Assembly (NCBI RefSeq): GCF_000312305.1
Contig: NZ_HE999444.1
Coordinates: 323,381-355,698 of the forward strand
Direction: 5' to 3'
DNA length: 32,318 bases
Source of the DNA: Prevotella conceptionensis 9403948
GTDB lineage: Bacteria; Bacteroidota; Bacteroidia; Bacteroidales; Bacteroidaceae
Below the pieces are notes generated by a model. The model was not told the origin of the DNA and searched no databases. It was given only the letters and a program-made list of their open reading frames with translations. The translations under genes and the position numbers were made by a program. Of the stretch, positions 7,618 through 16,670 are shown one piece after another (within the stretch, counting starts at the first letter, position 1; each line of letters begins with the position of its first letter).

Positions 7618-7885
7618 ACTTCGACACTTGTACACACACTACAAGCGTGTTTGTAGCCACGGTACAAATAGTTTTCACTAACACATTGGCAACAAACGGT
7701 GGTGAACAACCTGCATTCCAAAAACAAATCTTTTCGCTTGTTAATTATCGGCACTTGGGTTAAGCCAAACATGGCTAAGTGGCGCGCCTGCTCCCTTGTT
7801 AACTTGTAAATTCGTAAACTTGTCAACTGATAGGCTCGCCAACTTGTCAACTTGTTGACTCGTTAACCCGTTAACTCATCACCTA
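7618..7885. other. Gap with period-8 array
   Basis: No credible gene. It begins with the direct repeat CTTGTACACACACTACAAG (7627-7645). A period-8 array fills 7795-7882 (words such as TTGTCAAC, TCGTTAAC) and stops three bases from the end of the GNAT gene at 7886. The middle is unremarkable. Confidence 0.6.
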
Positions 7886-8398
7886 CTACAAGAACAACTG
7901 CATCAAACAAGCATCCTTATACACGCCCTCTTTCACCTGCAACCACTGTTTAAGCAGAGCCGTTTGCACAAAACCTAGTTTCTCGAACAGCCGCAAACAG
8001 CTTTCGTTATCGCATTCGGCCACCAAGAACAGCTGGTGAAGATGCAACGTTTTACTAGCATACGCCACAAGTTTTGTCAAAGCAGCCGTGGCATATCCTT
8101 TGTGGCGATGAGGTTTCATGATAACAATACCCACTTCGGCACGACTGTGTTGGGGCGAAAAGTTCATCAAATCAATGATGCCCACGGTTTCGCCTGCCTC
8201 AATATCAATCATCATGCGCACCTGTTTGTCGGCATAAATGTCGTTAGTATTGGTCTCCACGTATTCGTGTAAGGCAAAACGCGAGTACGGAACGTTTGTT
8301 GCACTAACAGCCCAAAGTGCTTGATTGTTCTCTACTTTATAAAGCGTGTCGAGGTCTTCGGGTTCCATCGCACGCAAGTTTACTATGGGATGGTTCAT
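7886..8398 (-). CDS. GNAT acetyltransferase, RimJ/RimL or SpeG type
   Basis: A 170-residue acetyltransferase. The start LRAMEPEDLDTLYKVEN is typical of the RimJ/RimL/SpeG branch. The acetyl-CoA site appears as EVGIVIMKPHRHKGYATAAL, and the C-terminal NESCLRLFEKLGF is also typical. The substrate could be a protein N-terminus or a polyamine and is not assigned. Its start overlaps the glycosyltransferase stop by 4 bases, so it is the last gene of an operon running from recR or from the membrane protein gene. Confidence 0.88.
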   Translation of the reverse strand: MNHPIVNLRAMEPEDLDTLYKVENNQALWAVSATNVPYSRFALHEYVETNTNDIYADKQVRMMIDIEAGETVGIIDLMNFSPQHSRAEVGIVIMKPHRHKGYATAALTKLVAYASKTLHLHQLFLVAECDNESCLRLFEKLGFVQTALLKQWLQVKEGVYKDACLMQLFL

Positions 8399-9585
8399 TT
8401 GATGATGTCGTTAGTGGTGATAAGCAATTGCGTTTCGGGGTTGAAAAGCCCAAGGGTGACGTTTTTTTGAGGATGTTTCGACATGATTTCGAGAATGGTT
8501 TGATAGCTATACACACTGCTATCGTAAACCATTACGGTGGGTTGCGCAAGCGTTTCTTCGACTGAGGCATGGCCCAAAGGCAGCATTTGCTCGTTGGCCA
8601 CGGTGCATTCCACGCTCAACCCCTTGCGTTTGGCCATTTGCTGGATAGCCAAGCACGATGTCTGCGACCCGTAAAAACGATATGCCGGCTGCTGCTTTCG
8701 CCGTGGGCGTAAGGCCAATGCGCGGCGCAAAACACGCGTCTGGATGTTTAACAAGGCGGTTAATGCCTTGAAATAGATGGCCGCCTTGATGGGCAGCGAC
8801 ACCCAAAAGCGCGTGTGCCGATAGTGTTTGCGAAAGAAGATAAGCATGGCTTGATAAAACACATGTACGTAACGGAAAGACGACTTGTGGGTGCTTTCGC
8901 CCTTATAATGAAGTATTTGGCACGGCAAATACCAGTTTTCGTAACCTGCTTTGAGTATGCGGTAAGACAAGTCGATGTCTTCGCCATACATGAAATAGTC
9001 TTCATCTGGCAGCCCAACCTTGTCAAACGCCTCACGTCTTACCATCATACACGCACCACTTATCACCTCGATGCGGGCAGGAGCATCCCACGGCAGATAC
9101 GAAAGATAATACTTGCCGAAACGTTTGCTTTGCGGAAAACGGGCGCAAAGGCCGGTCATCTTATAGAAAGACACCATAGGCGAGGGCAAACCACGGCGCG
9201 ACTCCATCGCCTTTTGTCCGTCGGCACCCAGCATTTGTACGCCCATACCGCCAGCTTGCGGATGTTCGTCCATAAAACTCAGCATCGTTTGTATGGTGCT
9301 TTCGGCCACAAACGTATCGGGATTGAGCAACAGCACATACTGGCTTTGGCTCTGTTTGATGGCCACATTGTTGGCGTAGGCAAAGCCATAGTTGTGCATG
9401 CAGGCAATGATGTTTACCTGAGGAAACCGCTCTTGCAGGTATTCCACCGACCCATCGTGCGAATGATTGTCAACTACATACACCTCGGCATCCACGTCTG
9501 CCAAGGCTTTGCGAAGTGAATGCAGGCATTGCTCTACATAATACTTCACGTTATAGTTAACGATAATCACCGTAAGTTTAGGCAT
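8395..9585 (-). CDS. Family 2 glycosyltransferase
   Basis: A 396-residue inverting sugar transferase of the rhamnosyltransferase-like GT2 group. It is likely to build a surface polysaccharide or glycolipid at the inner face of the membrane. Motifs are VVDNHSHDGS (D39), NPDT (D90, the metal-binding site), GACMMVRREAF and YGEDIDLSYR (the acceptor/base region). After about residue 290 comes an extra segment of roughly 100 residues with a basic linker (RRALALRPRRK) and a small alpha/beta-looking part of unknown role. It overlaps the membrane protein gene by 8 bases and the GNAT gene by 4, which suggests coupled translation. Donor and acceptor are unknown. Confidence 0.9.
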   Translation of the reverse strand: MPKLTVIIVNYNVKYYVEQCLHSLRKALADVDAEVYVVDNHSHDGSVEYLQERFPQVNIIACMHNYGFAYANNVAIKQSQSQYVLLLNPDTFVAESTIQTMLSFMDEHPQAGGMGVQMLGADGQKAMESRRGLPSPMVSFYKMTGLCARFPQSKRFGKYYLSYLPWDAPARIEVISGACMMVRREAFDKVGLPDEDYFMYGEDIDLSYRILKAGYENWYLPCQILHYKGESTHKSSFRYVHVFYQAMLIFFRKHYRHTRFWVSLPIKAAIYFKALTALLNIQTRVLRRALALRPRRKQQPAYRFYGSQTSCLAIQQMAKRKGLSVECTVANEQMLPLGHASVEETLAQPTVMVYDSSVYSYQTILEIMSKHPQKNVTLGLFNPETQLLITTNDIIK

Positions 9586-10012
9586 TTTCGGAGCTGTTGT
9601 CGTTGGTTTGCAAACTGGCTTTCTCGCGTTCGTAGCGATTACGCGTTGGCATTACGAAGAGTAAGCAGAGAAAAAGGATTATGGCCATGTAGCCAAAGGG
9701 AACACCCATGAAGGCGTAATAGGCAAAAGTGTTGAGCAACAAGGGCAATCCCAACAGCACAAGGCGCAATATGGCACGGCAATCGTAACTCATCCGGCCT
9801 GTGTTAGAATGCCCAGGACGAACCAAACGGAACGCCACGGGGATGGCACAAAGCGAAAGTAGTTCGAGAATTGCGGTGCAAAGGAAGTCGGCCGAGCGGT
9901 TGTCGGCCCACCATCCGCCTATCAACATGTTGGTTTCGAACAGCAAAGCTGCCAATAACGACAACACTATGCTGGTGTAAAAAATAATATTGAGCGTTTG
10001 TTGGGGTTTCAT
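9578..10012 (-). CDS. Small four-helix membrane protein
   Basis: A protein of 144 residues with about four hydrophobic segments (near 10-25, 42-60, 76-95 and 100-120) and a charged tail RNRYEREKASLQ. I do not recognise a named family. I chose the ATG at 10012 because upstream codons are made of the period-8 array and read as repetitive THELTNSRTHEL. It overlaps the glycosyltransferase start by 8 bases and probably works with it at the membrane. Confidence 0.75.
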   Translation of the reverse strand: MKPQQTLNIIFYTSIVLSLLAALLFETNMLIGGWWADNRSADFLCTAILELLSLCAIPVAFRLVRPGHSNTGRMSYDCRAILRLVLLGLPLLLNTFAYYAFMGVPFGYMAIILFLCLLFVMPTRNRYEREKASLQTNDNSSENA

Positions 10013-10020
10013 ATTGTTTG

Positions 10021-10107
10021 AGTTTATGAGTTCATGAGTTCGTGAGTTTGTAAGTTCATGAGTTTGTAAACTCATAACCTCACGAACTTACAAACTCAGA
10101 AACTTAA
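10021..10107. repeat. Inverted period-8 array forming a hairpin
   Basis: Words of the type GAGTTNNT run in one direction from 10021 to about 10067, then their complement (AAACTCAT, GAACTTAC, AAACTCAG) to 10107. Exact arms are TGAGTTTGTAAGTTC (10043-10057) and its complement at 10084-10098. A second hairpin ATGAGTTT/AAACTCAT (10058-10075) nests between them. It lies between recR and the next gene and may act on the transcript between them. Confidence 0.75.
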
Positions 10108-10118
10108 ACCTTTTACGT

Positions 10119-10727
10119 TTATCCTATTGATGTTCTGTTGATAATAGAGCGGCCAAGCGTCACCTCATCAGTATATTCTATCTCGTCGCCCACGGAGATC
10201 CCACGTGCAATAACGCTCGTCTTCACCTTGTAAGGGGCAATCTTTCGCGAGATATAATAGTTGGTGGTGTCGCCCTCCATCGTGCTGCTCAATGCCAATA
10301 TCACTTCGTTCACCCCACCTTTTGCCACTCGTTCAACCAAAGAATTAATCTCAATGTCGTTCGGTCCCACACCATCCATAGGCGAAATAACGCCTCCTAA
10401 CACATGATATAGGCCGTTGTATTGCTGCGTATTCTCAATGGCCATCACGTCTTGGATGTTTTCCACCACACAAATGGTGGCCGCATCGCGACGTGGATTG
10501 GCGCAGATGGCACACGTTTCGGTGTCGCTGATGTTGTGGCAAAGCTGGCAATACTTAATGTCTTTACGCACTTTGAGGATGGATGAGGAAAAAGACTCCA
10601 CGTCCTCAACGCGTGTTTTCAGCAAATGCAGCACCAGCCGAAGGGCCGTTTTGCGGCCAATGCCTGGTAGCCTACTAAATTCGGACACCGCTTTTTCCAA
10701 GAGGGCGGAGGGATATTGTTGTTCCAT
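10119..10727 (-). CDS. recR: Recombination mediator protein RecR
   Basis: A 202-residue protein, the normal RecR length. RecR works with RecO (and RecF) to load RecA on single-stranded gaps. The sequence has an N-terminal helix-hairpin-helix ([14 protein letters not shown]), a four-cysteine zinc site ([16 protein letters not shown]), and a Toprim domain beginning [13 protein letters not shown] with [11 protein letters not shown] after it. The C-terminus fits the family. It lies downstream of recN and the TPR gene on the same strand, with a 157-base gap. Confidence 0.97.
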   Translation of the reverse strand: MEQQYPSALLEKAVSEFSRLPGIGRKTALRLVLHLLKTRVEDVESFSSSILKVRKDIKYCQLCHNISDTETCAICANPRRDAATICVVENIQDVMAIENTQQYNGLYHVLGGVISPMDGVGPNDIEINSLVERVAKGGVNEVILALSSTMEGDTTNYYISRKIAPYKVKTSVIARGISVGDEIEYTDEVTLGRSIINRTSIG

Positions 10728-10884
10728 TATGCGATGAATGACTGCAACTGATGCAGCCCAAGGGTTGTTCGTTGGATGCGAAAGGACGTGAGGCTAGGCG
10801 TTCTTCGTGAGGTTGCACATAGGTAAGCGAAGTCCATCCGAGTACCGCCTGTTGTTTTTTTCGCGCCCCACCCCACGTTCGTTT

Positions 10885-12537
10885 CTACTTATACTTCTTT
10901 ATTAGGTCATCGGCGCGCGTGTCGCCCAGTTCCTTTGCTTTGTTCAATGCCGCCAGGCCTTCTGCCTTTTTGTTGTCGTTTACCAAGGCCAAGCCCTTAA
11001 TGAGGTAAAGGTCGGGATAATTGGGAGCAATGCGCAAGCCCAAGTCGGCCGTAGCAACGGCGTCGTCTTTTTGGTTAACGCGCAATTGCAATTGGGCTAG
11101 TTCGGCATAATAGGTGGGCTCTGCGCGATTAAGGACAATGGCGTGGGCAAAGTCGTTCAACGCCTGTTGAAACTGACGTAACTGCACTTCGCACAAGGCG
11201 CGGGTATAATAGAAGTCGTGCGAGGCACGCCCCAACATCAAACTATCATAGCGATTATAGTCTGCTATTGCCTTCTTGTATTGCTGTGCACCATGCAAAG
11301 CCGTACCCCGAGCCAACACATAAGGGGCAGAAAGGTTGGCATCTTGCGCTGTTACGGCACTATCGAGCAAGGTTAAAATCTCCGCGAAGGGTGCTTTAAG
11401 CTGTTGCTTGCACTGCGCTGCCTCGTAAAACAATTCGCCATTGCGAAGGTTGGTCTTCGTCAGAGCCATAAACTGTTCGTAAGCCTTGGCGTATTCGCCC
11501 TTGAAATAGACGATTTGTGCCTCCAAATGTTTGTACAAAGGCAATGGATTAAGGGCGTAGGCCTTGTTTGTTTCGGCCAAAGCAAGGTCTAAGTTCCATT
11601 GCGGATAAGGCATGTTGGCCTGCTTTATCTCCTTCTGATAGATAAGTTTGGCCAGGTTATAATGTGCCTCGTCTTTCTTGTCGGCCATGCCTAAAGCCGT
11701 CTGCATGGTGGCGTTGGCCCTACCAAAGTCGTTTTGAGCGAGGTAAAACTCGGCCTTCGAGACATATCCTTCAACCGACTTAGGGAACTTATGGATAAAG
11801 TCTTCCACATAGCGCAGGTAGCGCGAGGGCGACGTTTGCCCAGCCTCGAGCATCAGCATAAGTAAGGCTTGGTCTTGCTTATCGGGCAAGGCCATACGTA
11901 TGGTGGTTTGCTTTAAGATAGGTTCGTTTACCGACAAGCCCGTGGTTTTAAAGGTTTCGGCCAGGCGAACGTCAACAGAATTGTAATCGCCGCTGAGCTT
12001 GGAGTGCTGCAACAAGCCCATAACCTCGCCTTTTTCGTTGGTTACAGGACAGCCTATGTGTAGGCTCTCGGGTTGTCCGTCATACTGATAGAAGTAACAA
12101 TCGGTCATAAACGGCTCGGCCTTCTTCACTTTCAATGCGCTTGTTTGCGCTCTTCCTGTGGAATACTGCACAAGCCAAGCACGCGCCCCCACAGCCATTT
12201 GGGTTTTAGCGGCAGGTGCGGGCGTGGTAATGGCGTTAACCTTAAACTTACAAAGGTCGTAAACTTCGCTTGCACCATATATTACATCCACGGTGTGCTT
12301 ATTGCCATTGGCATCAATCACGATGGCACTGTCGGCTCCAACAAAGGGTGCCCATGTGCTCACGGCCTCGCCATTAGTCCCTACAAACACGCCCCTACCT
12401 GAGGCAAGGAGACTTCCGTCTTTCTTAAATGTGGTGAGACTGAACACCGATTTCAAAACTTTCTGCACATTAGCCGACTGTGCTTGCGCACCGAGGGCAA
12501 AGCATGTGAAGAGCAAGGATAAGAAAACTGATTTCAT
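10885..12537 (-). CDS. Secreted pseudo-protease with TPR repeats
   Basis: A 550-residue protein with a signal peptide (cleavage likely after AQA, residue 20). Residues about 25-190 look like the trypsin/HtrA fold: SGRGVFVGTNGEAVSTWAPF, then YDLCKFKV, then IGCPVTNEKGEVMGLL. The catalytic histidine place (usually TNxHV) reads STWAP, and the serine place (usually NSGGP) reads HIGCP. The triad is therefore lost and a binding role is more likely than proteolysis. From about 230 to the end there are many tetratricopeptide-like helices (EAHYNLAKLIY, AYVLARGTAL-type units, TYYAELAQLQLRV). The gene starts 20 bases after recN ends and probably shares its transcript. Partner and function are unknown. 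Confidence 0.82.
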   Translation of the reverse strand: MKSVFLSLLFTCFALGAQAQSANVQKVLKSVFSLTTFKKDGSLLASGRGVFVGTNGEAVSTWAPFVGADSAIVIDANGNKHTVDVIYGASEVYDLCKFKVNAITTPAPAAKTQMAVGARAWLVQYSTGRAQTSALKVKKAEPFMTDCYFYQYDGQPESLHIGCPVTNEKGEVMGLLQHSKLSGDYNSVDVRLAETFKTTGLSVNEPILKQTTIRMALPDKQDQALLMLMLEAGQTSPSRYLRYVEDFIHKFPKSVEGYVSKAEFYLAQNDFGRANATMQTALGMADKKDEAHYNLAKLIYQKEIKQANMPYPQWNLDLALAETNKAYALNPLPLYKHLEAQIVYFKGEYAKAYEQFMALTKTNLRNGELFYEAAQCKQQLKAPFAEILTLLDSAVTAQDANLSAPYVLARGTALHGAQQYKKAIADYNRYDSLMLGRASHDFYYTRALCEVQLRQFQQALNDFAHAIVLNRAEPTYYAELAQLQLRVNQKDDAVATADLGLRIAPNYPDLYLIKGLALVNDNKKAEGLAALNKAKELGDTRADDLIKKYK

Positions 12538-12557
12538 ATATTACTGTTTCTGTATTT

Positions 12558-14219
12558 TTATTGTATGCCAAGCAGTGTCTTGGCGTTGTCTATGGCCGCG
12601 GCCGATACGTCGCTACCGCTCAACATCTTGGCTATTTCGCCAACGCGTTCGCTTGGGTTGAGCAAACACATGTGGCTCACTGTGCCTTGGTCGGTCTCTT
12701 CTTTCGACACCATATAATGGGTCGTACCCAGCGCGGCAATCTGTGGTAAGTGGGTAATGGCAATCACCTGCCTATCTGTTTTGCCCATATCGGCCATGAT
12801 ATTGGCCATCTTTTCGGCCACCCTTCCACTAACGCCTGTGTCTATTTCGTCGAATATAATGGTGGGCAACTTAACCGCATTGCTTATCATCGCCTTCAAC
12901 GAGAGCATCACACGGGCGATTTCTCCACCCGATGCCACCTGACTTACGGGCTGTAAAGCCGTGTTGGTGTTGGCACTGAAAAGGAAAGAAACCTTGTCGC
13001 AGCCGTTGGGCGACAACTCTTTGGCACTCAACGCTATTTTGAACTGTACTTTGGGGATGCCCAATTCCATCAGCATAGACTGCAATTGCTGTTCTATCTG
13101 CTGCGCCTTTTCTTGACGAATGGCGGTTAGTTTTGCGGCTTTCTCGGTGCAAATGGCCAACATCTGCTCCTTCTTCTTGCGCATTTCTTCCAAGTCGGCG
13201 TCGCCGTTGTCGATGTGTTGCAGCTGTTGCTTTATGTCGTTGTGCATGGCGATAAGCTCGGCCACGCTATCTAGTCGGTATTTCTTTTCAAGCGAATAGA
13301 TGATGTTCAGCCGTTGGGTTATCTCGTCAAGGCGTTGCGGGTCGAAGTCAACGTCCTCTACCTGCGAACCCAAGTCTTGGGCAATGTCTTTCAGTTCGAC
13401 ATAACAGTTATCCAGTCGTTCGGCCAATTCCTTTACGTTGGGATATATTTCTTCGATGTCGTGCAGCTTGCCAACATAGGTATGCAAGCTGCCAAGCATG
13501 CTATTGCTTTCGCCATCGATGCCTTCAACAGCTTGATAAAGTGCCGCCTTAATGTCTTCGGCATGCGACATTATTTCCGATTCCTGCTCCAAACTTTCCT
13601 GCTGACCGTCTTCTAGCTTGGCCTCTTCCAACTCGGCATGCTGAAAACGCAGGTAGTCTTCGCGCTCTTTGTTGCCACTGATAAGTTCTTCCAGCTGTCG
13701 TAGTTCTTTCTCTGCTGCCTTATATTTATCGTATGCCTCGGCGTACTCGGCAAGTTGAGCTGAGTTTTGGGCGATGAGGTCGATAACGTTAAGCTGAAAA
13801 TCTTCCTTATTGAGCAACAGATTTTGGTGCTGACTGTGAATGTCGATGAGGCGTTCGCCCAACTCTTTGACCAACGCTAGCGGCGCAGGAGCATCGTTAA
13901 TGAAGGCACGACTCTTACCCGAAACGTTTATCTCGCGGCGAATGATGCAGTCGTTGGCGTCATAGTCTAGGTCGTTTTGCTCGAAAAAAGACTCTAACCC
14001 ATAGTGGGCGATGTTGAAATGCGCCTCAACGGTGCACTTCTCGGCTCCGTGCTTAATGCTTTTCACGTCGGCTCGCTGCCCCATAACCAGTCCAAGCGCA
14101 CCAAGTATGATACTCTTTCCTGCTCCTGTTTCGCCTGTTATCACCGAAAAACCCGAACGAAAGTCCATGTCTAGCTCGTCGATAAGTGCGAAATTCTTAA
14201 TATATAGTTGTGTTAGCAT
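12558..14219 (-). CDS. recN: DNA repair protein RecN
   Basis: A 553-residue SMC-like ATPase that holds DNA ends together in double-strand break repair. The Walker A motif GETGAGKS is at residues 29-36. A long coiled coil (about 150-370) precedes the signature VASGGEIARVMLSLK and the Walker B TIIFDEIDTGVSG. The length is normal. There is one base between it and the stop of the DUF4835 gene upstream, so the two are probably coupled. Confidence 0.97.
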   Translation of the reverse strand: MLTQLYIKNFALIDELDMDFRSGFSVITGETGAGKSIILGALGLVMGQRADVKSIKHGAEKCTVEAHFNIAHYGLESFFEQNDLDYDANDCIIRREINVSGKSRAFINDAPAPLALVKELGERLIDIHSQHQNLLLNKEDFQLNVIDLIAQNSAQLAEYAEAYDKYKAAEKELRQLEELISGNKEREDYLRFQHAELEEAKLEDGQQESLEQESEIMSHAEDIKAALYQAVEGIDGESNSMLGSLHTYVGKLHDIEEIYPNVKELAERLDNCYVELKDIAQDLGSQVEDVDFDPQRLDEITQRLNIIYSLEKKYRLDSVAELIAMHNDIKQQLQHIDNGDADLEEMRKKKEQMLAICTEKAAKLTAIRQEKAQQIEQQLQSMLMELGIPKVQFKIALSAKELSPNGCDKVSFLFSANTNTALQPVSQVASGGEIARVMLSLKAMISNAVKLPTIIFDEIDTGVSGRVAEKMANIMADMGKTDRQVIAITHLPQIAALGTTHYMVSKEETDQGTVSHMCLLNPSERVGEIAKMLSGSDVSAAAIDNAKTLLGIQ

Positions 14220-14220
14220 G

Positions 14221-15126
14221 TCATTCTTTTATTTTTTCCCAAGCGTTATTTTGGCTTGCATTGATTTTAAACAGCAGGTCGTACACGGCTTGTTTCTCTT
14301 TTTGTGTGCCTTTTCCTTGGTAAACCTGCACCAGTTCGTCTCGCTTATAGTCGGTCCATATCTGCGGCAACATGCTCAATGGCTTGTTTTCCTTGCTACG
14401 TTTCAGCCCCTCTTCTAGTGCTGTGGTGATGTTTACCCTGCCTCGTTCTGCGTTGTTCACCATCTCGTCTAGTCCCTTTCTGTAATAATCGTACTGCAAT
14501 TGGCGGAAGGGTTGCATGCGCCCATCTAGATAATCGTTGATGATGGCGAAACGATTTCGGTCGTTGTCGAACGATTTCCAACCAGCAAACGAAAGGTTTT
14601 GAGCGTTATTCACGAGGGTCATGCAGCGTTGAAGAACGTCTTCACCGCCCATAGGCGCAAAGCTATCGAGGTCTAATCCGATGATGAGATAGGCATAATA
14701 GGCCAACAGAGCGGTTAGTTGGTTGGAGAGGTTGTCTTCGTTTAACTCCAATTGGTCGAACTGCGAGTAGTCGAAATTGAAGTCGTTGTCGGTATTGTTG
14801 TAAAGAACCGAAGAATAAGAGGCATTGAACACGGGGCGGTTGGCCTGTATCAAAGCTTTACACGAGAAACGATTGGCCTCGCGGTCGTATTGCTGTATGG
14901 TGATGTTGAAGTTGCAGACAATACGTTCGTTATCCCTAAACTGCAAGTGGGTCCATTGTCGGTTGTTCACAAATTGTTCGATGGCTTGTTGCAAGTTGTC
15001 GAACACAGCCGTCTCGGTGGTTTGCACCTGACTGGCGTTCACGGTGACTTTCGCTCGCAACTCTTGTGCGAACGCGCCACGGCAAACCATCAGTAAGCCC
15101 AACAAAAACGCAATCTTTATCTTCAT
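14221..15126 (-). CDS. DUF4835 (PorD-like) secreted protein
   Basis: A 301-residue exported protein matching the Bacteroidota DUF4835 family, which I recall being annotated as type IX secretion protein PorD; that link comes from memory. The signal peptide is MKIKIAFLLGLLMVCRGAFAQ. Family traits visible are ELRAKVTVNASQVQ right after the signal, an FDNLQQAIEQFVNNRQW segment, LLAYYAYLIIGLDLDSFAP and a C-terminus with NAWEKIKE. I chose the ATG at 15126 because it starts the signal peptide. Upstream in-frame codons fall in low-complexity DNA. It sits between coaBC and recN, as in related genomes. Confidence 0.87.
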   Translation of the reverse strand: MKIKIAFLLGLLMVCRGAFAQELRAKVTVNASQVQTTETAVFDNLQQAIEQFVNNRQWTHLQFRDNERIVCNFNITIQQYDREANRFSCKALIQANRPVFNASYSSVLYNNTDNDFNFDYSQFDQLELNEDNLSNQLTALLAYYAYLIIGLDLDSFAPMGGEDVLQRCMTLVNNAQNLSFAGWKSFDNDRNRFAIINDYLDGRMQPFRQLQYDYYRKGLDEMVNNAERGRVNITTALEEGLKRSKENKPLSMLPQIWTDYKRDELVQVYQGKGTQKEKQAVYDLLFKINASQNNAWEKIKE

Positions 15127-15178
15127 TTGCAAATACACCTTATTATATATAGGAGTTATGGAGTTAAGCCAAACACTT

Positions 15179-15412
15179 GGTGACAGAGTGGCAAAGACAC
15201 TAGGCATACCACTCCCCTCTCCCCTTGGAGAGGGGCTGGGGGTGAGGCTTTACTCTGGTAACAGAGTGGCAAATACGCAAGACATACCACTCCCCTCTCC
15301 CCTTGGAGAGGGGTTGGGGGTGAGGCTTTACTCTGGCAACAGAATGGCAAATACACTAGGCATACCGCTCCCCTCTCCCCTTAGAGAGGGGTTGGGGGTG
15401 AGGCTTTACTCT
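15179..15412. repeat. Three 78-bp tandem repeats with GC hairpins
   Basis: Exact 78-bp spacing: 15179-15256, 15257-15334 and 15335-15412. Each unit has a stem such as CCCCTCTCC / GGAGAGGGG (15214-15222 with 15227-15235) followed by GGGGGTGAGG. The stem resembles a C/G-rich palindrome seen between genes in many unrelated bacteria. The last unit ends one base inside the coaBC stop codon. On the operon transcript the three hairpins lie between coaBC and the DUF4835 gene and may reduce read-through. Confidence 0.92.
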
Positions 15413-16635
15413 CAACATTTCATCCTTTCGCACAGATACTCAACAATATCTTTGGCCACTTCTGACTTCGATTTAAAGCCGAACTGCCTTTTCTCGGTAG
15501 CCGAAATAATGTTTACCATATTGTTGTCTGTTCCAAAACAAGTGCCCTCGTTGCGCAAAGAATTCAGCACAATGAAGTCTAAGTTCTTGCTTTCGAGCTT
15601 CTTTTGCGCATTCGTTTCCTCGTTATTGGTTTCCAAGGCAAAGCCAACCAGCACCTGATTTCCTTTTTTCTCCCTACCCAATGCCGCGGCAATGTCGTGC
15701 GTAGCGGCAAGTTTTAAGGTAAGTCCATCGCCTTCGCGCTTTATCTTTTTTGCAGCAACGGCAACAGGTTTAAAGTCGGCCACGGCAGCACACAATATTG
15801 CGGCATCGGCATGGGCAAACTCGGCTACACAAGCGGCGTGCATCTCGTCGGCACTTTCCACATCGATGCGCCTAATGGCAGCAGAACATTGCAAGCTTAC
15901 AGGCCCAGCAACAAGTACCACGTCGGCACCTCTTCGGCTACATTCTTCGGCTAAGGCAAAGCCCATCTTTCCCGAAGAGTAGTTGCCGATAAAGCGAACA
16001 GGGTCTATCTTCTCGTAAGTTGGACCGGCCGTAATCAGCACTTTCTTGCCAGCCAGCTGCCCTTGGGCTGTACAGATACGGCCGTTATCCTCGCCTTCAA
16101 AATACTTTTCAAGCGTGGCCACGATGTTTTCGGGCTCTTCCATACGTCCTTTTCCTTCCAACCCACTGGCCAAAAAGCCAGCTTGCGACTCGATAATGAT
16201 GTTGCCCACCTGCCTAAGCCGGTCTATATTGGCCTGCGTTGAGGGGTGAGCATACATGTCCAAATCCATTGCAGGCGCAACAAACACAGGCGCTTTCATC
16301 GAGAGATAGGTTGTGATAAGCATGTTATCGGCAATACCGTGAGCCATCTTGCCCAACGAACTGGCCGTGCATGGCGCAATAAGCATGGCATCGGCCCAGA
16401 TACCTAGGTCGACATGCGAGTGCCATGTGCCGTCGCTCGCTGCGAAAAACTCGCTCACTACGGGTTTCCCACTCAGTGCAGAGAGCGTAACGGGCGTGAT
16501 AAACTTCTTGCCGGCCTCGGTTATCACCACCTGCACTTCGGCTCCTTGCCTCACCAACAGGCGCAGAATAAGGCAGGCCTTATAGGCGGCTATGCTACCC
16601 GTTATGCCTAATACAATTTTCTTTCCTTTCAACAT
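15412..16635 (-). CDS. coaBC: CoaBC bifunctional coenzyme A enzyme
   Basis: Phosphopantothenoylcysteine decarboxylase plus phosphopantothenate-cysteine ligase, two successive steps of coenzyme A synthesis in the cytosol. The N-terminal flavin half has GITGSIAAYKA, the active-site histidine in GTWHSHVDLGIWAD, and PAMDLDMY. The ligase half starts at KKVLITAGPTYEKIDPVRFIGNYSSGKMG, with AVADFKP and the AAKKIKR lysines. I placed the start at the ATG at 16635, which gives the usual MLKGKKIVLGITGS. An ATG at 16671, overlapping the exonuclease stop as TGATG, would add 12 residues and is possible. Confidence 0.93.
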   Translation of the reverse strand: MLKGKKIVLGITGSIAAYKACLILRLLVRQGAEVQVVITEAGKKFITPVTLSALSGKPVVSEFFAASDGTWHSHVDLGIWADAMLIAPCTASSLGKMAHGIADNMLITTYLSMKAPVFVAPAMDLDMYAHPSTQANIDRLRQVGNIIIESQAGFLASGLEGKGRMEEPENIVATLEKYFEGEDNGRICTAQGQLAGKKVLITAGPTYEKIDPVRFIGNYSSGKMGFALAEECSRRGADVVLVAGPVSLQCSAAIRRIDVESADEMHAACVAEFAHADAAILCAAVADFKPVAVAAKKIKREGDGLTLKLAATHDIAAALGREKKGNQVLVGFALETNNEETNAQKKLESKNLDFIVLNSLRNEGTCFGTDNNMVNIISATEKRQFGFKSKSEVAKDIVEYLCERMKC

Positions 16636-16670
16636 GTGTCGCAGAAACTTTAAAAGGCGATCAGCCGACA

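Noticed and set aside
10012..10075. N-terminal extension of the small membrane protein
   Set aside because: The added codons are the period-8 array in translation (THELTNSRTHEL). The ATG at 10012 starts a normal membrane segment.
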